Part shown: in pieces, positions 1 to 6,943 of the stretch | How positions within the stretch are numbered: position 1 is the first letter of the stretch | How the letters are laid out: each line of letters opens with the position of its first letter | Origin: an uncultured Alcaligenaceae bacterium | GTDB taxonomy: Bacteria > Pseudomonadota > Gammaproteobacteria > Burkholderiales > Burkholderiaceae_B | Direction of reading: 5' to 3' | NCBI GenBank assembly: GCA_937897265.1 | Contig: CALCPT010000537.1 | Coordinates: forward strand, 1-18,931 | Length of the DNA stretch: 18,931 nt | Program-made: the position numbers and the translations under genes | Notes under the pieces: model-generated | The model's input: the letters and a program-made list of their open reading frames with translations, nothing else | The model's database searches: none | Told to the model about the DNA's origin: nothing

Positions 1-1
1 G

Positions 2-82
2 CATTTCTCAACGATCGTCGCTCAAGCCATGGCTGCTGCCAACGACCGTGCGGCAGAGCTTTCAAACGAATTTGGTCGCTAG
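2..82 (+). CDS. C-terminal end of an unidentified protein (partial)
   Basis: An open frame runs in from the left edge and stops at TAG (80-82). The 26 visible residues end in AAANDRAAELSNEFGR, an alanine-rich, probably helical tail. The frame is open from base 2 onward and the DUF945 gene begins 48 bases later, which fits a real gene end. The piece is too short to assign a family. The composition would suit a helical protein such as a phasin, but that is a guess. Confidence 0.45.
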   Translation, partial: HFSTIVAQAMAAANDRAAELSNEFGR

Positions 83-130
83 TCGTGTTGTCTAATTCTT
101 TTAGTCCTTTATTTTTATAAGAAAAATTGC

Positions 131-1411
131 ATGAAAAAAATACTCATCTCAGTGGTTGTGCTCGTTGTCGTTGCGGTGTCGGGTTGGCTGGGCGCCAGCA
201 TCTATGTGGGCCGCTCTGTCGCGACGATTATTGCGAACCTAAGCACGAAGGCAGGGCAAAACGCAGCCATTCGGATGGTGCAACCTGAGCATAAACAAGG
301 TCTGCTGTCCTCATCCGGTAAGTTTGAAATTCGATTTAATGATGTTGCTGTCGATGCAAATAGTGGTAATCAAATGTTTGCGTTGCAAGTTAACTATAGC
401 GTTGAGAACTTGCTGTTGCCTTCATCGTCGATGCGTTTTAAGTGGGAAGTTAAACCGACTGGCAAAACGGGTACAGAGTTCAATCGGCTGTTTGGCTCTG
501 AAATTAAATTAACCGGGCAGGGCAAACTAGCCTATGGTGGTAAGGCGTTGTCCACCCTGAAACTGCCTGAGCTTGCCATGAAACAGGGTAAAGAACTGTT
601 CCATTTGTCGCCTTCAAGTGGCAATATTACTTGGGGTGAGAAGACTCTTGCGTTGCAATGGAAAACCGATCGCTTGAGTTCGCGCGGCGAAGATCACGCA
701 CTAGATGTGCAGGGCGTAAGCTTTACGAGTGACATTCAGAATCGTGCCAGAGGTCTTGGCACTATGCACTTCGCAATTGATAAGTTCAGTACTAAAACAG
801 CCACCGCTGAGTCTGTTGCCGTTGACGTGTCGATCACAGAAAATAACGCTAAGCTCGAGGTCAGCGTCATTCCGAAGATCGCGAGTCTGACCGTTGCGGG
901 CCAAAAGCTTAGCGATCTACTGTTAGAGTTAGCAGTCAAAGGTCTGGATGTCGCCAGTGTAGATACACTGTCGTCAATCGGCACTGACTCGAATGATTTT
1001 CGAAACTTGACCGCCGACGAACAGACCCGTGTCGGTGGCGCGTTGCAGAACTTAGTTGCGAAAGGTTTTTCAATTGGCTTGCCAAAAATTTCTGCCAAGA
1101 TGGGGACTGGTTCAGTCAAGGGCGACCTCTTGATTGAGGTGAGCAAGCCTGTGGGTGCAGCGGCAGATAAATTCTCACTCGTGCAGTCGCTCAAGGCGAG
1201 TGGCAAGCTTGAGGCACAAGGGCGCATTATTGACAACACGCAAAAACGATTAGCTTTGATGCTTGGCTTGGCAACCGAAACTCGCGAAGGGTTACGAGCC
1301 AGCTTTCAATTGGCAAACGGCACCATCAGGGCCAACGGCAAGTCTCACGATGTGCGCGATAACCTCGCTTACTTCGATGAGATGATTAACGCAAAGTTAT
1401 ATCCAAAGTAA
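131..1411 (+). CDS. DUF945 (YdgA/YihF-type) envelope protein
   Basis: A 426-residue protein of the DUF945 family, whose members are inner-membrane-anchored or periplasmic proteins of unknown biochemical role. Residues 1-25 form a short positive start (MKK) followed by a strongly hydrophobic stretch, so it is an N-terminal anchor or uncleaved signal. Family-like features are the region after the anchor with the QGLLSSSGKFEIRF segment near residue 57, the long beta-rich middle with many alternating polar and hydrophobic strands, and the closing ANGTIRANGK motif in the last 40 residues. It is somewhat shorter than the roughly 480-500-residue E. coli relatives. The start is the first ATG after an A/T-rich leader (the ribosome site is weak, AAGAAAAA). 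It is followed 24 bases later by the M81 peptidase gene on the same strand, so the two may be co-transcribed. The family call is by sequence style; function is unknown. Confidence 0.8.
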   Translation: MKKILISVVVLVVVAVSGWLGASIYVGRSVATIIANLSTKAGQNAAIRMVQPEHKQGLLSSSGKFEIRFNDVAVDANSGNQMFALQVNYSVENLLLPSSSMRFKWEVKPTGKTGTEFNRLFGSEIKLTGQGKLAYGGKALSTLKLPELAMKQGKELFHLSPSSGNITWGEKTLALQWKTDRLSSRGEDHALDVQGVSFTSDIQNRARGLGTMHFAIDKFSTKTATAESVAVDVSITENNAKLEVSVIPKIASLTVAGQKLSDLLLELAVKGLDVASVDTLSSIGTDSNDFRNLTADEQTRVGGALQNLVAKGFSIGLPKISAKMGTGSVKGDLLIEVSKPVGAAADKFSLVQSLKASGKLEAQGRIIDNTQKRLALMLGLATETREGLRASFQLANGTIRANGKSHDVRDNLAYFDEMINAKLYPK

Positions 1412-1435
1412 GCGGGCTTGAACTAAGGGGGCAGT

Positions 1436-2881
1436 ATGAAGGTTTTTTTTGCAGCACTGGGCACAGAAACAAATACGTTTTCGCCTCTTCCTACCAGCTT
1501 GGCCTCATTTAAAGATCGCGATTATTACCCAAGCGGCACCCATCCGGGCAAGCCGACTTTTTTAAGTGCACCGCTGCATGTGTTGCGTGAGCGCTGTGCC
1601 GAGTTAGGTTGGGAGCTTGCAGAAGGCGTGATTGCGGCCGCTCAGCCGAGCGGTACGACAACCCGTGCTGCGTACGAAACACTGCGGGAAGAACTGTTGG
1701 CCGACCTGGCTAAGGCAATGCCTGTTGATATGGTTGTGCTGGGTATGCACGGTGCAATGGTGGCCGATGGGTACGATGATTGTGAAGGCGATGTATTGGC
1801 GCGAGTTCGAGCGATGGTCGGCTCAACTGTGATTGTCGGCGCTGAGCTTGATTTGCATGCGCACTTAAGTTCGCAGATGGTTCAAGAAGCTGACGTCTTA
1901 GTGTTGTACAAAGAGTATCCGCACACCGATATTATGGCGCGTGCAAAAGAACTCGTCGATTTGTGTTTCGCCGCGTACGATAAAAAGATTCAACCCGTTG
2001 CGGCGTTAGTGGATTGCAACATGATCGTGCCGATTCACACCACGCGTGAGCCCGGCGCGAGTATTGTGAAACGATTGCAATCCTTCGAAGGTAAAGACGG
2101 TATTTTGTCAGTCTCTGTCGCGCATGGGTTTGCCACTGGCGATGTCCCTGAAATGGGCACCAAAGTGCTGGTCTACGCCAACGGTGATCTCGCAGGTGCG
2201 CAGGCGTTAGCGCGACAGTTAGCAGATGAACTGATTGCGATGCGAGACTCTTTATTAGTGCCGTATCGTAGTATTGATCAGGCCTTAGATGAAGCATTGA
2301 GTGCAGCACCAGGCCCGGTGGTGTTAGCAGACCGCGCAGATAATCCAGGTAGTGGCGCGGTGGGCGATGCGACGTTTATGCTGCGACGTATGCTTGAGCG
2401 CAAAATTCAGCACGCTGCGGTTGGGCCTTTTTGGGATCCAATTGCTGCGCGGATCGCCTTTGATGCAGGCGTTGGCGCGACCCTGAGGATGCGTATCGGC
2501 GGTAAGATCGGCCCCTTATCCGGCGACCCCGTTGATGTTCAGTGCAGCGTCAAGGCGCTCAAGCGCGAGATGTCGATGACAAGTTTGTCTGGCGGTCAAA
2601 CGCCGTTAGGCGATTGTGCACTGGTCGAGGCTGAGGGTATCGAGATCGTATTGACCTCAAATCGTAATCAGGCCATGAACATCGATTTGTTTACACAACT
2701 TGGTTGTGACATTACCAAAAAGCAAATTGTTGTGGTGAAGTCGGCGCAGCATTTTTACGCTTCGTTTTCAACGATTGCTAAGCAGGTGATCTACGTTGGT
2801 GGCAAAGGTGTGGCGACCCCAGACTGGAAAACACTCACCTACACAAAAATTCGACGTCCTAAGTGGCCGCTTGACGCTTAG
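1436..2881 (+). CDS. M81 family metallopeptidase (MlrC-type)
   Basis: A 481-residue member of peptidase family M81, the family of microcystin-degradation protein MlrC. It has the N-terminal DUF1485-type catalytic domain (about residues 1-290) and the C-terminal MlrC domain. The start motif FFAALGTETNTFSP (residues 4-17) is characteristic. Likely zinc ligands are D139 and H141 in GAELDLHAHLS, with H163 in KEYPHTD. MHGAMV (104-109) and DNPGSGAVGDATF (302-314) are further conserved blocks. MlrC acts on the linearised products of the toxin, but most family members lie in organisms with no link to cyanotoxins. No mlrA, mlrB or mlrD gene is visible here, so the substrate is unknown and is probably another small peptide or amide. 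A good ribosome site (AAGGGGG) sits about 5 bases before the ATG. The gene converges on the sensor kinase gene. Confidence 0.9.
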   Translation: MKVFFAALGTETNTFSPLPTSLASFKDRDYYPSGTHPGKPTFLSAPLHVLRERCAELGWELAEGVIAAAQPSGTTTRAAYETLREELLADLAKAMPVDMVVLGMHGAMVADGYDDCEGDVLARVRAMVGSTVIVGAELDLHAHLSSQMVQEADVLVLYKEYPHTDIMARAKELVDLCFAAYDKKIQPVAALVDCNMIVPIHTTREPGASIVKRLQSFEGKDGILSVSVAHGFATGDVPEMGTKVLVYANGDLAGAQALARQLADELIAMRDSLLVPYRSIDQALDEALSAAPGPVVLADRADNPGSGAVGDATFMLRRMLERKIQHAAVGPFWDPIAARIAFDAGVGATLRMRIGGKIGPLSGDPVDVQCSVKALKREMSMTSLSGGQTPLGDCALVEAEGIEIVLTSNRNQAMNIDLFTQLGCDITKKQIVVVKSAQHFYASFSTIAKQVIYVGGKGVATPDWKTLTYTKIRRPKWPLDA

Positions 2882-2964
2882 CGCGGATAAGAACTTGAGT
2901 GCTAGTTTGTAGATGACTTTGAGGCCTTCGGGTTGACGACTCAGTGTGTAGTCGCCACCTGGGC

Positions 2965-4332
2965 CTAGACCGTCGGAGCAAGCAGCTTTGGCAATTCAAT
3001 TCGCACTTTGAGGCCAGGATTTGCGTCTTCAATGAATAACTCGCCCTCGTGTAAGTGCGTGAAGGCCGACACGATCGACAGCCCCAGGCCGCTGCCGGGG
3101 CGGTTTGAAGTCAAGCGGTAAAAGCGCTGTACCACCTTACTGCGCTCGTGCGCTGCGATGCCTGGTCCGTTGTCTTGCACGATGATTGAAATGGCTTGCG
3201 CGGTCTCTTTGACTTGTATGTTGATCGTAGCGGGAGACCCTGCGTATTTAAGCGCGTTGTCAATCAAATTTGCCAAGATCCCAGCTAGCAAATCTTTGTC
3301 GCCGGGCAGGGTGGGTTCACCCTCAATGTCGACGAGTAGTGTGACACCAAGAGCCTCAGCGGCGGCATCGTACAGCTCAAGTAAATCGGTCACGACTTTG
3401 CGCAGTAAGACCGGCTCGAAAGGTTGCCGACGGGTTCCGGATTCGGCTTCGGCGATCTGCAAGAGCTTCTCTAGCACCACGATTAAGTCGTCGATCGCAC
3501 TAATCGCAAAATGCCCAGCGTTTTCAAGTTTGCGTTGCTCAGGGACTCCTCGTAACGCCTCTTCGAGATGCCCCCGAATGAGCCCCAGAGGGGTGCGTAA
3601 GTTGTGCGCAATGGTGTTCGAGACGTGGCGAACACCCTCCATGAGATGTTGAATTCGATCAAGCATTCGATTGATGTCAGCGCTTAAGCGATCGAATTCG
3701 TCGGGGGTACCCGAGAGCACAATACGACGGTCGAGATTGCCCGCTTCGATCTCTTGGGTGGTCTGTCGAATGGCCCAGATGCGTCGCTCGAGTTGATGAC
3801 GAAATACGACTGTTGCGAGCAGTGCGAGCAGAATTGCAATGACACCGCCAATGACGACTGCACGCCCAATCAAGCTGCCAATTTCGCTTAAATCTTGCAT
3901 GTCACGGCCGACCACTAGCAGCGAACCATCTTTCATTTTATGTAAGCGGATTCGGCTTGGTACAAAGCGGTCGCCACGATTCACAACACGATCAATTGTT
4001 TGGTCAAGTGGAGTAGACAGTTCGGCCCAACCCGCGATATTGCCAGCTAATTTTTGCCCGAGCGCATTGGTGAGGAGCAAGATTTCAACGTCAGAGTCAA
4101 CGCCATCGCTGAGTGTCGATTCAATTCGTTGGGCAACGACAAACAGACCATTGGTCTCGGCATCTTCGCTAAACTTGTCGGTAATTGAGACAATTTTGCT
4201 GTCAATGTTTCGTGCCAACAGCCCAAGAGAAACAAAGTAAAAGACCGAGGACAGCACCAGCACTGACGCAACCACAAGCCCACCGCAGAGTAGGGCAAGG
4301 CGAAAGGCGACCGAATGCCAAATTCTATCCAT
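2965..4332 (-). CDS. HAMP-HisKA sensor histidine kinase
   Basis: A 455-residue inner-membrane sensor kinase that should phosphorylate the response regulator encoded just upstream. Two membrane helices (about residues 13-37 and 156-177) enclose a sensor domain of roughly 118 residues outside the membrane. A HAMP linker follows (about 178-232), then the HisKA helix pair with phospho-acceptor H243 in AHNLRTPLG, and the HATPase_c domain. In the latter, the N box has N355 and N359 (ANLIDNALKYAG), G1 is DNGPG (387-391) and G2 is GSGLGL (413-418). The residue after H243 is asparagine instead of the usual glutamate or aspartate, which is odd because that acidic residue normally helps autophosphorylation; the codon AAC is clear. 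The ATG overlaps the regulator's stop (ATGGATAG), so the two are translationally coupled. The ligand is unknown. The neighbouring porin gene is the natural target candidate (inference). Confidence 0.93.
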   Translation of the reverse strand: MDRIWHSVAFRLALLCGGLVVASVLVLSSVFYFVSLGLLARNIDSKIVSITDKFSEDAETNGLFVVAQRIESTLSDGVDSDVEILLLTNALGQKLAGNIAGWAELSTPLDQTIDRVVNRGDRFVPSRIRLHKMKDGSLLVVGRDMQDLSEIGSLIGRAVVIGGVIAILLALLATVVFRHQLERRIWAIRQTTQEIEAGNLDRRIVLSGTPDEFDRLSADINRMLDRIQHLMEGVRHVSNTIAHNLRTPLGLIRGHLEEALRGVPEQRKLENAGHFAISAIDDLIVVLEKLLQIAEAESGTRRQPFEPVLLRKVVTDLLELYDAAAEALGVTLLVDIEGEPTLPGDKDLLAGILANLIDNALKYAGSPATINIQVKETAQAISIIVQDNGPGIAAHERSKVVQRFYRLTSNRPGSGLGLSIVSAFTHLHEGELFIEDANPGLKVRIELPKLLAPTV

Positions 4333-5038
4333 CTACGCCAAACCTGTAGCCGACACCGCGCACCGTGTGCACAAGTGGGGTGCTATGACCTTTATCAATT
4401 TTGTTACGCAAGCGGCTCACCTGAACATCAATGACGTTTGTACCCGGGTCGAAGTGAAAATCCCAGACCGACTCGAGCAACATTTTGCGCGTGACGACCT
4501 GACCTTGGTTACGAACCAAATATTCAAGCAGTTTAAATTCGCGCGGCTGCAGTGTGATGGGTTGGCCCGCTCGCTCAGCTTTGCGTGATAACAAATCGAG
4601 CGTTAAATCTGCCAGCTTGAGTTGTCGGCTATCAACTGTGGTGTTTGCCGATGGGTTCGCTCGGCGGATCAGCGCTTCGAGGCGGGCCAACAACTCGGGC
4701 AGGGCGAAGGGTTTTGTCAGATAATCATCGCCGCCCTCGCGCAGGCCCCGCACGCGATCGTCTAAACTCGCAAGAGCGCTTAAAACAAGCACGGGAGTCT
4801 GTATGTCGGCCAAGCGAACAGCTTTGATGATGTCGAGCCCGTCTTGCTCATGCGGTAGCATCCGATCCACGATCATGATGTCCCATTGTTGCTCTAGTGC
4901 AAGTTTTAAGGCCTCGTCAGCTTGGTCAGCATGGGTGACCGTGTAGCCGGCTTCTTCAAGCCCTTTACTCAGATAGCGAGCCATATCCTGCTCGTCTTCG
5001 ATGAGCAAAAGGCGAGTAGTCGGCGTGGTTGGTAGCAT
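4325..5038 (-). CDS. OmpR/PhoB-class response regulator
   Basis: A 237-residue two-domain transcription factor. The receiver domain (about residues 9-120) has the acidic pair E14/D15, phospho-acceptor D58 in MIVDRMLP, S87 in the switch position and K109 in DDYLTKPF. The DNA-binding part is a winged helix (about 135-235) containing QPREFKLLEYLVRNQG, the recognition-helix region NVIDVQVSRLRNKID and the closing VRGVGYRFG hairpin. All phosphorylation residues are intact. It is the first gene of a two-gene operon with the sensor kinase (8-base overlap). It is transcribed divergently from the OprB-type porin across a 94-base gap that holds a perfect inverted repeat, a possible site for this protein. 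No strong ribosome site is seen before the ATG. A TctD- or QseB-like assignment is possible, but no specific member is recognised. Confidence 0.93.
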   Translation of the reverse strand: MLPTTPTTRLLLIEDEQDMARYLSKGLEEAGYTVTHADQADEALKLALEQQWDIMIVDRMLPHEQDGLDIIKAVRLADIQTPVLVLSALASLDDRVRGLREGGDDYLTKPFALPELLARLEALIRRANPSANTTVDSRQLKLADLTLDLLSRKAERAGQPITLQPREFKLLEYLVRNQGQVVTRKMLLESVWDFHFDPGTNVIDVQVSRLRNKIDKGHSTPLVHTVRGVGYRFGVDG

Positions 5039-5079
5039 TGGTGAAATATTAACCTGTTGTACTAGTGGTGCAGCAGTAA

Positions 5080-5096
5080 AGACGTGTCAAACGTCT
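5080..5096. promoter_or_regulatory. Perfect 6+5+6 inverted repeat in the divergent promoter region
   Basis: AGACGT-GTCAA-ACGTCT is a perfect inverted repeat lying between the response regulator start (5038) and the porin start (5133). Its size and spacing suit a dimeric regulator. Its place between divergent genes makes it a candidate operator for the response regulator or another factor. OmpR-class proteins more often bind direct repeats, so this assignment is uncertain. Confidence 0.4.
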
Positions 5097-5097
5097 A

Positions 5098-5113
5098 AAT
5101 GATACGCATTACC
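5098..5113 (+). promoter_or_regulatory. Fur-box-like sequence upstream of the porin
   Basis: AATGATACGCATTACC matches 13 of 16 bases of the core of the Fur consensus (AATGATAATCATTATC), including both half-site cores ATGATA and CATTA. It lies 20-35 bases upstream of the porin start, where a bound repressor would block transcription. Against the full 19-base consensus the match is 13 of 19, because the three bases on the 5' side do not match. No textbook -35/-10 pair could be placed beside it. Confidence 0.35.
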
Positions 5114-5132
5114 AATTAAATATTCCGTTTCT

Positions 5133-6473
5133 ATGTTTTTGAGTCAAAAGTTTCGACGTGTTGCGGTATTTGTTGCGCGAGTGGCAGCAGCCTTGCTATG
5201 CGTGCCGACTTTGACTGTCGCGAACGGAGCAGACTTCGAGTACTTTACGGCGAGTGTACAGTCGACCTGGGTATGGCAAAAACATCCTAGTTTTTATTCG
5301 CCGTACTCTGGGATCAGCAGCCTGAACGCCAACAGTGAAATTGGCCGTACGCTGACGGGAACGGCCTTTTTAGGTGCACGCCCCTGGAAGGGTACCGAGT
5401 TTTTTCTCGATCCTGAGGTTGCTTTGGGCAATCCGTTTTCAGGCTTAAGAGGGTTTGGCGGCATCACCAACGGCGAAGCGCAAAAGGCAGGAACGGGCGA
5501 TCCAACGTCTTATTTAGCGCGTGCGTTTGTGCGTCAGACCTTTGGCTTTGGTGGTGGCACCGTTGAGCGTGAGGCGAGTTTCAACCAATTTGCCGAGTCA
5601 GTTGATAAACGCCGCTTGGTGGTGACGGGTGGCGTCTACGCCATCACTGATATCTTTGACCAAAACGCCTTCGCCCACGATCCTCGTACCCAATTTATGA
5701 ATTGGGCAATGATGGATTACGCAGCCTGGGATACCCCCGCAGACGCGCGAGGGTACACACGTGGCATCGCGCTCGAGTATTACCACGATGACTGGGCCTT
5801 CAGAATTGGTCGTAATTTATTGCCGGTCGAGTCAAACGGCTTGCAGTTGAATGGCAATTTTACAAATGCCTACAGCGACAACGTTGAAATCGAGCGTGGT
5901 CACGAGATCTTTGGGCAAGCAGGTCGCCTGCGTGTTTTAGGCTTTCGCAATGTGGCTAAGTTTGGAAACTTCAACGACGCCATGAGCTACTCACGCCAGT
6001 TTGGTGGCACGCCCGATGTGGCAAACGTGCGTAAAGAGCAATCCAAATATGGCTTTGGTATCAGCCTCGAGCAAAATGTGACGGATAGTGTTGGTGTGTT
6101 TGCGCGTTATAGCTGGAACAACGGCGTGACAGAGGGCTATTCGTTTACGGATGTTAATAATTCAGCGTTGGTGGGTGTGTCGATTAAGGGTACATCCTGG
6201 GCTCGGCCAGACGACGTACTGGGCTTGGCCTACGCGTCAAATGGTATCTCTGGCGCTAATCGTGAGTATTTGTCAGCGGGAGGCAATAATTTTTTCTGTG
6301 GCGACGGCAGGCTTAGTTACCAGCGCGAAGGCATTTTTGAAATCTACTACAGCGCTAAAGTGCACAAATCACTTTGGGCGACGGCAGATTACCAACGCAT
6401 CCAAAACCCGTGCTTCAACGCAGATCGCGGCCCGGTAAATGTGTATTCGGTGCGTTTGCATATCGAGTTTTAA
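5133..6473 (+). CDS. OprB-family (carbohydrate-type) outer membrane porin
   Basis: A 446-residue outer membrane channel of the OprB family, whose known members take up sugars and related small solutes. Residues 1 to about 30-33 form a signal peptide with a positive start (KFRR), a hydrophobic core (VARVAAALLCVPTL) and a likely cleavage near TVA/NGA. Family signatures are the segment GISSLNANSE near residue 60, AITDIFDQNAFAHDPRTQFM near 170-190, and repeated amphipathic strands ending in aromatic residues. The chain ends in phenylalanine (VRLHIEF), the usual signal for insertion by the BAM complex. The gene stands alone, divergent from a two-component system and followed by a strong terminator. 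It has no sugar-catabolism neighbour, so the solute cannot be told. A Fur-like sequence and an inverted repeat upstream hint at regulation. No clear ribosome site precedes the ATG. Confidence 0.87.
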   Translation: MFLSQKFRRVAVFVARVAAALLCVPTLTVANGADFEYFTASVQSTWVWQKHPSFYSPYSGISSLNANSEIGRTLTGTAFLGARPWKGTEFFLDPEVALGNPFSGLRGFGGITNGEAQKAGTGDPTSYLARAFVRQTFGFGGGTVEREASFNQFAESVDKRRLVVTGGVYAITDIFDQNAFAHDPRTQFMNWAMMDYAAWDTPADARGYTRGIALEYYHDDWAFRIGRNLLPVESNGLQLNGNFTNAYSDNVEIERGHEIFGQAGRLRVLGFRNVAKFGNFNDAMSYSRQFGGTPDVANVRKEQSKYGFGISLEQNVTDSVGVFARYSWNNGVTEGYSFTDVNNSALVGVSIKGTSWARPDDVLGLAYASNGISGANREYLSAGGNNFFCGDGRLSYQREGIFEIYYSAKVHKSLWATADYQRIQNPCFNADRGPVNVYSVRLHIEF

Positions 6474-6492
6474 TCACGCGATCGTCTTAAAT

Positions 6493-6518
6493 AAAAAGGA
6501 TCCCGAAGGATCCTTTTT
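6493..6518. terminator. Bidirectional rho-independent terminator
   Basis: An 11-base perfect stem (AAAAAGGATCC / GGATCCTTTTT) closes on a CGAA tetraloop, giving a T tract on both strands. It lies 20 bases after the porin stop and 22 bases after the end of the oppositely oriented DUF35 gene, so it can serve both converging transcripts. Confidence 0.9.
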
Positions 6519-6539
6519 GACTGACAAAAGCGATGGGGC

Positions 6540-6941
6540 TTAAACCGGCGTAAACGTCGGCACAGGTGGGCCGTCGCCTTCAGTTGGTTTGAACACCAGC
6601 TTTACTTTTTGACCAATCTTTAATGCTGCCAAATCACAATCGACGATTTGCGTCATCATTGTGACGCCTTCTTCGAGTGTGACGTAAGCGATGCAATAGG
6701 GGTTTGGATTACCGCGTTGCATGACGCTTAACGAGTAAATCACGCCTCTGCCTGAGCCTTCTTTCCACTCGGTTTCGCCGAAGCAGAACGGGCAGAGTGC
6801 CCGTGGATACCAGTGTGGTTTTTTGCACGACGTGCAAAATTTAACCAAAAATTTACCGGTGCGGGCTGCATCCCAAAAGGGTTCGTTGCCGGGTTCTTTG
6901 GCGGGTGCAGGAAGTGGGTTGGGTTGATACATCATGGTCAT
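6540..6941 (-). CDS. DUF35 zinc-ribbon / OB-fold acyl-CoA-binding protein
   Basis: A 133-residue protein with the two-part DUF35 layout. An N-terminal helix region contains EPFWDAARTGK, then comes a rubredoxin-like zinc ribbon with C36, C39, C50 and C53 (CTSCKKPHWYPRALCPFC). A C-terminal OB fold follows (GRGVIYSLSV to about residue 125). In characterised systems, DUF35 proteins form a complex with a partner thiolase or thiolase-like aldolase and help bind or channel the acyl-CoA. The partner here is the thiolase gene that ends only 2 bases upstream, so the two are surely co-translated. The GGAG found inside the thiolase's last codons lies 11 bases before the chosen ATG, which favours this start over the two ATG codons just after it. 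The pathway is unknown. Confidence 0.9.
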   Translation of the reverse strand: MTMMYQPNPLPAPAKEPGNEPFWDAARTGKFLVKFCTSCKKPHWYPRALCPFCFGETEWKEGSGRGVIYSLSVMQRGNPNPYCIAYVTLEEGVTMMTQIVDCDLAALKIGQKVKLVFKPTEGDGPPVPTFTPV

Positions 6942-6943
6942 GA

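Noticed and set aside
88..120. Possible promoter TTGTCT to TTTATA before the DUF945 gene
   Set aside because: The spacing is about 20 bases, too long for a standard promoter.
736..1239. 167-codon frame on the minus strand inside the DUF945 gene
   Set aside because: It is antisense to a well-supported gene, has no ribosome site, and its composition (S/T/L/P-rich) is that of a shadow frame.
2882..2964. Possible terminator between the M81 peptidase and kinase genes
   Set aside because: Only a 5-base CGACT/AGTCG stem (2937-2954) was found and there is no T tract on either strand.
3158..3652. 164-codon plus-strand frame across the sensor kinase
   Set aside because: It is antisense to the kinase catalytic domains, whose motifs are all intact; the peptide is serine-rich low complexity typical of an antisense shadow.
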